Source of the DNA: Armatimonadota bacterium
GTDB taxonomy: Bacteria > Armatimonadota > JAAZEB01
Assembly: GCA_012841485.1 (NCBI GenBank)
Contig: DUUU01000142.1
Location: forward strand, 1 to 21,054
Reading direction: 5' to 3'
DNA length: 21,054 bases
In this document: in pieces, positions 1 to 7,376 of the stretch
How positions within the stretch are numbered: position 1 is the stretch's first letter
How the letters are laid out: each line of letters begins with the position of its first letter
Notes under the pieces: generated by a model
Told to the model about the DNA's origin: nothing
What the model saw: only the letters and a program-made list of their open reading frames with translations
The model's database searches: none
Program-made: the position numbers and the translations under genes

Positions 1-2591
1 GTGGAGTCGGTCACCGTGAGCCGATCCGAGCTCGCCTCGCCTGCGCGCTTCCCGCCGGCCGAGAGCGTGGCGCCCCTCGCCTTCCAGCCGCCGCGAGCAA
101 AGGGGACATTCTCCACCAGCGACCGCGCTGCCATCTCCTTCTCCGCGGTGAGGGTGAGCACGACTTCCAGCGCGTCGTCACCAAATCGGTAGGCCCGGCG
201 ATAGGCGAGCGGCCATCCCTCAATCCGCCCGGAAACGACGAGAGTGCCGGCGGCCTCATCGAGCTCGAAGGAGTGCGCGAAATAGTCCTCCCAGTAGCGC
301 TTTCCGTCGGGTGCGGAGAGCGTCACGCCGTGGTGGGTGGTTGGCGACCAGGCGGCAGCCATCACCGAGTGGCCGTACTCCGGCGTCCAGAAGCCGGTCA
401 GGCCCCCGCCCAGAAATGGAGTGGCGTTGCGCACCTCGGGAAGCACGCCGCCGTTCTCTTCGATCCCGCCGGGGAAGGGGAGGCGCAGATTCTCGCGCTT
501 GCGAATGTAGAACTCGCTCGCGGCTGGCTTTCCGACATAGATCACCGCGTAGTAGCCGGGCCGCTTCACGGCGACCAGCTCGTTGCTCAGATTGCGCACG
601 AAGGAGCCGGGCTCGCGCGCCGGCCAGGTGGCCGAGCGGTCCGGCTCTGCATGATAAAGGTAACGCGGCGTGCCGATATCGGGATAGCGCGGGAGCGTGG
701 GCTCCGCCAGGAAGCGCTCCACGCGTTGCGCTGCCTCCGCGTGCTGCTTCGCATGTGCCTCGGGGGAAGGTGCCGCGTCGGCCCACAGACCCACCTCGGG
801 GAGGACGTCATCCAGAATCCCCCGAGCACCGCCATACTGCTCGAGATAGAAGCCTTCGCCAACGCGGTGGGCGAAGTTGAATCCCCCAAGCATCCGCCCA
901 TCCGGCTCCGGGGCGACCGTGTGGTTGAAGAAGGTGTAGGAGCGGCGCAGGCTCTCCAGGATCTCCGGATCCTTGCTCATGCGGTAGTAGACGGCCTCGT
1001 GCCAGTGCGTCATCCCGATGTAACTGGGGCAGGGGCCCGTGGCCTCCTGATGGAAGCCCGAGGGGTGTTGGCCGCGAATCCAGCGTCGGGCGAAAAGACG
1101 AGCCGTGTCGCGGTAGAGGGGATCGCCACTCCCGGTCGCGTAGGCATGGTAGGCCACCAGGTAGTGCGAGGATTGGTTGCGCGCGCTAACCAGACTATCG
1201 GGCAGGCTCCGGTCGATGACCCGGCGCAACCCCTCGGCCCATAGGGCGCGCACCTCGGGGGGGAGGTGGGGCGCCGCCGTGCCGAATACAGGGAGCGTTT
1301 TCTGCCCGAGGGCAAACGCCATCATCCCCGGATAGGGATCCAGGTCGGCCACGCCGGGAAACACTTCACTCTCGGAGAGGACCATCAGGTCGCGCAGCGC
1401 GGCGGCGGCCGCCCGGTAGAGAAGCTCCTGGCGCCCGAAGTAGGGGTTGGTAGGATCGTCATGCAGCGCCGCGAGGGCCAGGTGCTCGGCGCCGCCGCCA
1501 TAGTGGTCGGATGCTCCCGCGTAAAGCCCCTGGATCGCCTTCAGCCGGTCCCAACGCCCCTCGCGCCCTGGTTTGTCGGCGAACTCCTGCCAGCCGTCGA
1601 GCGAACCGCCCCAATGACTGGCCGGATCCACGTTCTGCCGGCGGAGCCAGTGCTCTACCATGGGGAGAAACGCCTGCATCAGCTTGGTGGCGCGGATTGG
1701 GTGGGCGAGCCAGGCCTCCTTGCGCGTGGCAAGCGGCACGATCAGCTTCTCGGCCGTGCCCACCTTCGCGGGATCCAGCAGCCTGGGAAGCATCTCGGCG
1801 ATGCGCCGCTGGAATTGGTGGCAGACCACCGTGCCATCCGGCAGCACTTCGACGGAGGCGCGAATCGCCCTCGCCGCTTCGGCGGTAGGGCAGAGGATCA
1901 GCGGAAAACCGGCTGCGCGAAGCTGCCAGCCCTCGGGATCCGATAGGTCAAACCGCCACACCGTCTCGGTTTGCGTGACGGGGATTGCCTGCTGCTTCCC
2001 CGGCTCCAACTGGGCCAGCTCTTTCCCCTGCGCGTCGCGCACCACCGCCGGCCCCCCGACAAGGGTCAGCTCCTCGGCGCGCGGGGGCACATAGGCATAG
2101 AGTGACGATAGCGCCTCGTTCCAGGGCGAGTAGGTACCGTTCTGGCAGGAGAGACCGTAGGGGAGGTCTCGCGAGAGGATCACCTCGGCGGTGCTGTTCT
2201 GGGCACCGCCCACCAGGCGGATCTGGTAGATGCCGGCAGCATCCAGCCGGACGGTCTCATCCAGGAGCAGATCGCCTGGCTTCGGGGGATTGGCCGCGTC
2301 GCGCAGCTCTATCCCCTCGGCCGTGACGCCGGCCCGCTCTTCGGCGGGCACATACTCCACGTAGCGCCAGAAAAGGAGCCGCTCGTCGGGAGTGAAGACG
2401 CGCGCCATCAGGCGCTCTGGAGTGGGTCGGGGGCCCTGGCGCACGACGATGCGCGCCTCGCACGGCGTGCCATCGCACACCAGATAGAGCGCGACGGCCG
2501 GACGAAGCGGGAGCGGGCCCAAAGGCTCGGCTTCCATCCGTCCGGCCGAGTGTACCAGGAGCACGAACGCGATGAGTGTGACCACGCGCAT
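1..2591 (-). CDS. Secreted toroid polysaccharide-lyase-like protein (3' end beyond window)
   Basis: An uninterrupted minus-strand frame of 863 codons runs from an ATG at 2591 to the left edge, so the C-terminus is missing. GGAGG (2601-2605) lies 9 nt before the ATG. Residues 1-17 form a hydrophobic signal peptide, implying export. Residues 25-230 look beta-rich. Residues 290-630 are helical, with RNQSSHYLVAYHAY (471-484), SGFHQEATGPCPSYIG (511-526) and THWHEAVYYR (528-537). That Asn/Gln, His and Tyr-rich helical core followed by a beta-rich region (from about 640, with GSFVRNLSNE and a TTHHGVTLSAPDGK segment) recalls the heparinase II/III and alginate-lyase (alpha/alpha) toroid plus beta-sandwich layout. 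The likely role is extracellular depolymerisation of an acidic polysaccharide. It is the last gene of a leftward cluster with other secreted glycan-associated proteins. The coding evidence is strong. The lyase assignment rests on layout and motifs only, and a toroid glycoside hydrolase is an alternative. Confidence 0.72.
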   Translation of the reverse strand, partial: MRVVTLIAFVLLVHSAGRMEAEPLGPLPLRPAVALYLVCDGTPCEARIVVRQGPRPTPERLMARVFTPDERLLFWRYVEYVPAEERAGVTAEGIELRDAANPPKPGDLLLDETVRLDAAGIYQIRLVGGAQNSTAEVILSRDLPYGLSCQNGTYSPWNEALSSLYAYVPPRAEELTLVGGPAVVRDAQGKELAQLEPGKQQAIPVTQTETVWRFDLSDPEGWQLRAAGFPLILCPTAEAARAIRASVEVLPDGTVVCHQFQRRIAEMLPRLLDPAKVGTAEKLIVPLATRKEAWLAHPIRATKLMQAFLPMVEHWLRRQNVDPASHWGGSLDGWQEFADKPGREGRWDRLKAIQGLYAGASDHYGGGAEHLALAALHDDPTNPYFGRQELLYRAAAAALRDLMVLSESEVFPGVADLDPYPGMMAFALGQKTLPVFGTAAPHLPPEVRALWAEGLRRVIDRSLPDSLVSARNQSSHYLVAYHAYATGSGDPLYRDTARLFARRWIRGQHPSGFHQEATGPCPSYIGMTHWHEAVYYRMSKDPEILESLRRSYTFFNHTVAPEPDGRMLGGFNFAHRVGEGFYLEQYGGARGILDDVLPEVGLWADAAPSPEAHAKQHAEAAQRVERFLAEPTLPRYPDIGTPRYLYHAEPDRSATWPAREPGSFVRNLSNELVAVKRPGYYAVIYVGKPAASEFYIRKRENLRLPFPGGIEENGGVLPEVRNATPFLGGGLTGFWTPEYGHSVMAAAWSPTTHHGVTLSAPDGKRYWEDYFAHSFELDEAAGTLVVSGRIEGWPLAYRRAYRFGDDALEVVLTLTAEKEMAARSLVENVPFARGGWKARGATLSAGGKRAGEASSDRLTVTDS

Positions 2592-2710
2592 GGTTCTCAC
2601 CCTCCACCGGCCCGGTAGCGCCGGCGCTGTCGAGCGGGGCGAAGGGTTGCCGCCGCGCCCCCGATGATCAGGACGCGCGACAGACTCTTCACCCCGCTCC
2701 GCACGATGGC

Positions 2711-2751
2711 CTCATGGCTCCCCGTAGCGCGTCGGGGCACGAGCCAATGAG
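2711..2751 (-). terminator. Strong hairpin just after the LamG/barrel-like gene
   Basis: The paired arms are CTCAT/ATGAG, GGCTC/GAGCC and CCCG/CGGG, with one A bulged (2746), GCAC unpaired on the right (2737-2740) and the 8-nt loop TAGCGCGT. This gives 14 bp, starting 9 nt beyond the stop codon at 2761. No T-tract follows on the minus strand, so it may be an intrinsic terminator lacking a U-tail, a Rho-associated hairpin or a 3'-end stabiliser. Confidence 0.5.
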
Positions 2752-2760
2752 GAGCGCGCG

Positions 2761-5700
2761 CTATCGCGCTACGGTCAGAGCGGCCGTGCTTGTCTTGCCG
2801 GATGCCAGCTCGCGGACTCTCACCGTCCAGCGGCCGGGGCTATCGTTGCGCGCCAGATCGAGCGTGATGCTGAGCTGGCCATCCTTGGCCGCGTAGTAGC
2901 CGCTCGGCTCCGCGGGCCGGCCCTGGGGATCGACCACCTCTACCTGCACCGGGATGACGGCCGCGAGAGGCTTGCCTCGGTTATCGAGGACGGCGGTGCG
3001 AATCGTTACCGAGCCGCCAAGCCGGGCCTGCCCGGGCGGCGCGATCCGGACGCTGTTCACAGGCGCGGGAGTGATCAGGAAGAGCCGGCCATCTCCGGGG
3101 CCGAAGTTGGCATCGATCTTCAGGGTGCCCCCCGAGGCTTTCGCCGGCACGGCCCGATGGGCGACCAGATCGTAGACATGGCCCGCCGGGCGGCGCACGG
3201 TGATCGTCGCGGAGTGGGGCAGACCCTTCTCCATCACCAGACCGTGGTGGCCCACATAGTCGCCATAGGTGCGCTTGTCGTTCAGGGCGAAGAGGTAGTC
3301 GCTCTGCCCATACTGGCGGAAGCGCACCACCACATCGGGATCGGATGCCTCGCCGTACCGGGTATAGAACGGATCGAGCTCGCGTCGAAGCTGAGCGGCC
3401 AGCGCCTGGAGCGCGGCCTTATCCTCATCCGCCTTCTTTGTGCGCCGGTAGCTGGGCACCACGATATCAGGCGTCAGGGCGGGCGTCAGGTACTCATCCG
3501 CGACGATGATCCCACCCCTGCGCTGGAACTCGATCACCTTCTTGACGACGCTCTCGGGGAGCACGTCGCAGAAGGGCATCACCAGCACGCGGTAACCATT
3601 CAGGCCATCGCGCTGGATGGTCTGCTCGTAGAGGATCCGGGGCTGGAGCTGAGCCCACTGGAGGATCAGGTGCATGTCGGCCTCCCATGCGTTGCTCCAG
3701 CCGTGGGTGCCGCGAGCGGCGAAGATCTGAGACGAGAAGCTCTCCAGGAAGGCGACATCGCTCTTGCGGTCGGGCACGTTGAGCAGCGTGGGCCCGAGCG
3801 GGCGGACCACGGTTCGCGTCAGTTCGCCCAGGACCTTCTCCGTCTCAGGGTTCGTGTAGCAGTAGCCCTGCATCTCGCCGGTCTCCACGAGGGAGCCCCA
3901 GCCATGGTACATGATCCCGCGGATCGGGCGAGAGATCTTGGACCAGAACGCCTCGCGCATATGGTCGGGCGAGATGGTGATGAAGCGTGCTTCCGGCTTC
4001 TCCTTCTCCCACGGGGCGCGCTTCGACTCATCCTCGGGCAGCTTGGGCGCGGTGCCACTGCGATACCAGATGACCTGGGTCATCTTCATCACCTGCTGCT
4101 CGGGCTGGCCATCGGCCATGGCGAAGAGCTCGTCCGTGGCCTGCCCGATCTTGATCGCGTCCGGGTAGGAGTAGGTCCATTGCGAGACGTAATCCACCTG
4201 CCCGCCGCTCCCCCAGAGGCTCGGCACGCGCACCGCCGGATCGAAGAAGGTCCAGAGATCCTTCCTGCCGGTGGATTTCAGGCCCCGATGCACCTGGGTG
4301 TGCAGGGAGTTCCAGCCATCGCCGTCCTTCCAGAACCAGCGATAGAACTGCAGGATGGGATGGTCATCCGGCACGATCTGGCGCGCGGGGAAGCCGCGGA
4401 CGCTTGAGAAGCGCACGCCACTCTTAGCCTGCACTTCCGCGGGTATCTCGAGTCCCGTTTCGCGCCGATAGGCCTCCTGGTCGTGCGCGTGGAAGCAGAG
4501 ATCGGTGCCATCCCGGATCTCGGAGTGGACCAACGCCGCTTGCAGCGCGGGGAAATGCCCGAAGGTCCGGGCGACGGACGCGCCGGCGTTGTAGGCATAT
4601 TGCTGGATCTCCGGGAAGCTGGCGCAGACGTCCTTGTTTCCCCGTGGCTTGCCAGAGCGCTCAACGCGCTGAAACTGCTCCTGCAGCTTCTTGTTGTTCA
4701 TCACCCAGCGGCCCGGGTAGATGTAGACGGCGGCGCCCAAGCCGTTCACCAGGTACTCGTCCAGCATGCGGGCGCGCTCGGCGACGGCGCCGCTGGTCAT
4801 CGATTCGGTGGGCTCGCCGGCCTCCCAGACCTTGGCATAGTCGGTGAGGTGAACCAGGTTGTGCGTGAAGCCGATCTGCTTCAACCGGGGGATATCGCCG
4901 CCCCCCCACATCAGCACCGGCATCTGATCCGGCAGCGGGCGCGATACGATCGTGATCGTGAGCTCCTTCTCCGTGCGGTACTCGCGCCCGTCCGAGACCG
5001 CCGTGGCCGTCACGGTGATCGGATAGCTATCAGGACGCAGGGAGGTATCCACGGGAATGGGCACCACCTGCTCCTGGTTGGGGGCCAGGTTCGGCAGGGC
5101 GATCCGTCGCGTGTTTCCACCGAAGACGACCTGCACCTGGCCGTTGGTGAGCGTCTTGCCGGTGTCGTTGCTCACGGTGAGCGAGAGCGACGCGCCCTTC
5201 TCCATGCGCACGAACGCAGTGCGCCCGGCCCCAGGGGTCACCTCCAGGGTTCCCGTGAAGAAAGGTACCACGCCATTGCTGAGGCGCACCTGCGCCAGGT
5301 AGCCAGGAAAACCGGAGTGCGTGCTCCCATAGCGGTCGCCCAACACCAGGTCATAGTTGCCGGGAGTGATCGAGCCGCGGCCCTCATGGACCGTCTTGCC
5401 CGCGGGCTTGCCATTGACGAAGAAGCGGCCGGTGCCGGCGCCGTCGTAGGTGAACGCCACGTGGATCCATTCTCCAGGATTCACTTCAAAGGCATCGGAG
5501 GAGTAGGTCGCCGAATCCTTGCCATAGCCCAGGTGAGCGAGCATGCGCCGCTGCTTCTGCCCCGCGCGTGCCAGACAGAGGCAATAGTCCCAGTTTGCCC
5601 GGGGGTCATCGCGGGAGTAGTTGAAGTACTTCTTATCGATGGCGAAGACGTTCGCTGCCTGCTCCATCTCCGGCTTTGCGGCAAACCACGCCTCCAGGGT

Positions 5701-6042
5701 GAACGCGCCGGCGGGCGATAGATTCGGGTGGTTCTTCACCACGGCGCCCATCTTGGTGTCGTTGTCGGTGCCGCCGAGGAACGACTCCAGATAGCCGCCC
5801 AGGGGCCCGCCGGCAACGAAGCGGCTATTGCCCCGGAGCGTCAGGTCATGGCCGTGCCCGGAAGCATCCTTGGCCTCTTGCCCTGGCTGGAACTGCCAGA
5901 GGGCGATGACGTTCGCTCCAGTGGCTTCCTGGCCGGTGTAGAGCTTCTGCCAGGGCTGGATCTCAGCGGCTGGCGCGGCCTGGACGGCCTCGCACACCGC
6001 AAGCAGCAACATCATGCGCCAGATGATGGATAAATCCCTCAT
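2761..6042 (-). CDS. Large secreted LamG plus TIM-barrel-like glycoside-hydrolase-type protein (1093 aa)
   Basis: The ATG is at 6042 and the stop TAG at 2761-2763. Residues 1-24 form a signal peptide (MMLLLAVCEAVQA core). Residues 45-262 are a LamG/concanavalin-type jelly roll (ALWQFQPG, FTLEAWFA, GEWIHVAFTYDG, GRFFVNGKPAG). Residues 265-370 look like an Ig/CARDB-type beta domain. Residues 373-735 look like a glycosidase barrel, beginning MPVLMWGGGD and containing SEIRDGTD (507-514), FFDPAVR and IMYHGWGS. Residues 785-880 resemble the GATase-like domain of beta-galactosidases (YRVLVMPFCDVLP, RRGGIIVADEYLTP). Two beta domains end the protein (905-985 and 990-1093). It probably binds and cleaves a glycan outside the cytoplasm. 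The catalytic acids are not certain; E508 or D511 are candidates. The ribosome site before this ATG is weak (GGGGAG, 12 nt away). Gene identity is firm, family moderate, substrate unknown. Confidence 0.85.
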   Translation of the reverse strand: MRDLSIIWRMMLLLAVCEAVQAAPAAEIQPWQKLYTGQEATGANVIALWQFQPGQEAKDASGHGHDLTLRGNSRFVAGGPLGGYLESFLGGTDNDTKMGAVVKNHPNLSPAGAFTLEAWFAAKPEMEQAANVFAIDKKYFNYSRDDPRANWDYCLCLARAGQKQRRMLAHLGYGKDSATYSSDAFEVNPGEWIHVAFTYDGAGTGRFFVNGKPAGKTVHEGRGSITPGNYDLVLGDRYGSTHSGFPGYLAQVRLSNGVVPFFTGTLEVTPGAGRTAFVRMEKGASLSLTVSNDTGKTLTNGQVQVVFGGNTRRIALPNLAPNQEQVVPIPVDTSLRPDSYPITVTATAVSDGREYRTEKELTITIVSRPLPDQMPVLMWGGGDIPRLKQIGFTHNLVHLTDYAKVWEAGEPTESMTSGAVAERARMLDEYLVNGLGAAVYIYPGRWVMNNKKLQEQFQRVERSGKPRGNKDVCASFPEIQQYAYNAGASVARTFGHFPALQAALVHSEIRDGTDLCFHAHDQEAYRRETGLEIPAEVQAKSGVRFSSVRGFPARQIVPDDHPILQFYRWFWKDGDGWNSLHTQVHRGLKSTGRKDLWTFFDPAVRVPSLWGSGGQVDYVSQWTYSYPDAIKIGQATDELFAMADGQPEQQVMKMTQVIWYRSGTAPKLPEDESKRAPWEKEKPEARFITISPDHMREAFWSKISRPIRGIMYHGWGSLVETGEMQGYCYTNPETEKVLGELTRTVVRPLGPTLLNVPDRKSDVAFLESFSSQIFAARGTHGWSNAWEADMHLILQWAQLQPRILYEQTIQRDGLNGYRVLVMPFCDVLPESVVKKVIEFQRRGGIIVADEYLTPALTPDIVVPSYRRTKKADEDKAALQALAAQLRRELDPFYTRYGEASDPDVVVRFRQYGQSDYLFALNDKRTYGDYVGHHGLVMEKGLPHSATITVRRPAGHVYDLVAHRAVPAKASGGTLKIDANFGPGDGRLFLITPAPVNSVRIAPPGQARLGGSVTIRTAVLDNRGKPLAAVIPVQVEVVDPQGRPAEPSGYYAAKDGQLSITLDLARNDSPGRWTVRVRELASGKTSTAALTVAR

Positions 6043-6179
6043 GACTGCACCATTCTCCCCAGGAGCGCGACAAGTGGCAGGAAGCCTCGCCCCGCGGGCA
6101 TCGGGAGGCGGGTCAACCGGCAGTGCCGGGGTTGCGCGCCACCTCCAAACCCTCGTGAGGGGACCTTGCGCGCGCTCGT

Positions 6180-6201
6180 CCGAATACGGATCCCCATTCG
6201 G
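6180..6201 (-). terminator. Hairpin after the HEAT/jelly-roll gene
   Basis: CCGAAT (6180-6185) pairs perfectly with ATTCGG (6196-6201) across a 10-nt loop, 9 nt downstream of the stop at 6211 on the minus strand. No T-tract follows. A second small hairpin, CCGGC/GCCGG, lies farther along at about 6118-6130. This is a weak terminator call based on position and pairing. Confidence 0.35.
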
Positions 6202-6210
6202 CGAACCGCT

Positions 6211-7209
6211 CTACTTCAAGACATCGATACGGACCGGCTTCCAGATCCCACCGGCATACGCGCTGTCGTAAACGCGCACCGTGATCTGGTTCTTCTGCCC
6301 CCAGCGCACCTCGCGAGTGATATCGAGGGCGAAGGGCCGGTCCCACCCGGCGGTGCCGAGGTCATGCTGGCCAACATAGACGCCGTTCACCCAGACCCAG
6401 GCGCACTCATCCACGGCATCGAAGTGCAGCTCCACCGCGTTGTGATCCGGCTTTGCCGGCAGATCGAAAGAGCCGCGATACCACGCCACGCCGTCATACT
6501 CATGCCCCTGGCTCTCCCAGGAACGCTCGGTCTCGATGGCGGGCCATTGGGCATCATTGAAATCCGGGGCGAACCACTTCTTGAGGTGCCCGTCGCGCTG
6601 GGGATCCCGCTGGAAGCGCCACCCGGTCTTCGGGAGCGGGATCGACTGCGTCACGACCACCTCGTGGTCCCAATCCTTGCGGTCGCGCAGGAGGACCGTG
6701 TCGCGGTGGAAGGGCCACAGCGCTCGCGCGGCCACATCGCGGATCGCGGTGGACTCATCCGAGCGCGCCTTGTCGAGGATCTTGTTCACCGCATCGCTGC
6801 GGGGCTCGAGGGAGGCCAGGAGATTCACGGCCACCAGGCGCACCGCCAGGTTTTCATCCTGAATGCCCTTCTCCAGGTGGGGGAGACACTCTGTCGTGAG
6901 CGGCTCGCAGAGCGCCGAGAGCGCCGTTCGCCGCACGAGGAAATCAGAGTTGGTCAACGCCTCGGCGAGTGCCGGCCGGGCCGGCTTGGCCAGATCGGCC
7001 AGGAGGCGGACTGCCGTGCGCCGGATCACCAGGTTGTCATCTTTGAGCGCCGCGGCGATCTGCGGGATGCCCGCCTCCCCCTTTGCCGCGAGGGCAACGA
7101 GCGCGGCGCGGCGCGATGCCAACGGTGAGGCCTTTTCTGCCGCATCGGCGGCTGGCGCTAACGCGACCACCGCCGCCCACGCAAGGATCCAAACGTGTCT
7201 GCTCTTCAC
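6211..7209 (-). CDS. Secreted HEAT-repeat protein with C-terminal GH2-type sugar-binding jelly roll
   Basis: The start is GTG at 7209, chosen because GGAGGAG (7215-7221) lies 5 nt upstream and a signal peptide follows at once (about residues 1-23, WILAWAAVVALAPAADA). Residues 28-168 hold about four HEAT-type repeats of 30-33 residues, each with a D-x-x-x-x-[IV]R-x-x-A-x-x-L core (DDNLVIRRTAVRLL, NSDFLVRRTALSAL, DENLAVRLVAVNLL, DESTAIRDVAARAL). Residues 195-332 match the N-terminal carbohydrate-binding domain of family 2 glycosidases (GVAWYRGSFDLP, VWVNGVYVGQHDLG, NQITVRVYDSAYAGGIWKPV). No catalytic barrel follows, so the protein is probably a glycan-binding scaffold or helper for its secreted neighbours. 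The domain calls come from clear motifs; the role is inferred. Confidence 0.85.
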   Translation of the reverse strand: MKSRHVWILAWAAVVALAPAADAAEKASPLASRRAALVALAAKGEAGIPQIAAALKDDNLVIRRTAVRLLADLAKPARPALAEALTNSDFLVRRTALSALCEPLTTECLPHLEKGIQDENLAVRLVAVNLLASLEPRSDAVNKILDKARSDESTAIRDVAARALWPFHRDTVLLRDRKDWDHEVVVTQSIPLPKTGWRFQRDPQRDGHLKKWFAPDFNDAQWPAIETERSWESQGHEYDGVAWYRGSFDLPAKPDHNAVELHFDAVDECAWVWVNGVYVGQHDLGTAGWDRPFALDITREVRWGQKNQITVRVYDSAYAGGIWKPVRIDVLK

Positions 7210-7214
7210 CGGTT

Positions 7215-7221
7215 CTCCTCC
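7215..7221 (-). promoter_or_regulatory. Ribosome binding site that sets the GTG start at 7209
   Basis: GGAGGAG on the minus strand ends 5 nt before GTG 7209. No better start with a comparable site lies nearby, so it supports the non-ATG start. Confidence 0.7.
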
Positions 7222-7255
7222 ATCATCACGAAGGTGTTACCTACTTTGCGCCTCA

Positions 7256-7268
7256 TTCGACAGTCGAA
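7256..7268. promoter_or_regulatory. Candidate operator, 13-bp palindrome upstream of the HEAT/jelly-roll gene
   Basis: TTCGAC and GTCGAA form perfect 6-bp arms around a single central base, 47-59 nt upstream of the GTG at 7209. The position suits a regulator acting on that gene's promoter. I do not recognise the binding family, and no convincing -10 box can be named beside it. Confidence 0.3.
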
Positions 7269-7337
7269 CGTTGCGACTCCTGCTCAGGAGGGAGGCCGGC
7301 CACTCGCCCTGCTCGCCAGCCATTGCCCTCCGAACGC

Positions 7338-7359
7338 GCGGCTCTCGCGCGAGCGCCGC
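7338..7359 (-). terminator. Hairpin after the URO-D family gene
   Basis: GCGGC (7338-7342) pairs with GCCGC (7355-7359). One T/C mismatch follows, then CTC/GAG around the loop GCGC. It lies 17 nt beyond the stop codon at 7377 on the minus strand and has no T-tract. Confidence 0.35.
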
Positions 7360-7376
7360 ATCCATGGCCTGGGAAG

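Noticed and set aside
273..1946. Plus-strand frames 273-1244 and 1266-1946
   Set aside because: They are antisense to the 863-codon minus-strand gene, which has a signal peptide and ribosome site. No protein family is visible in the plus frames.
3157..5721. Two long plus-strand open frames (3157-4407 and 4483-5721)
   Set aside because: They lie antisense within the LamG/barrel-like gene, lack family motifs and are rich in His, Gly and Arg as expected from reverse readings of high-GC coding DNA.
6111..6116. TTGACC on the minus strand upstream of the LamG/barrel-like gene as a -35 box
   Set aside because: No -10-like hexamer occurs 15-19 bp downstream of it.
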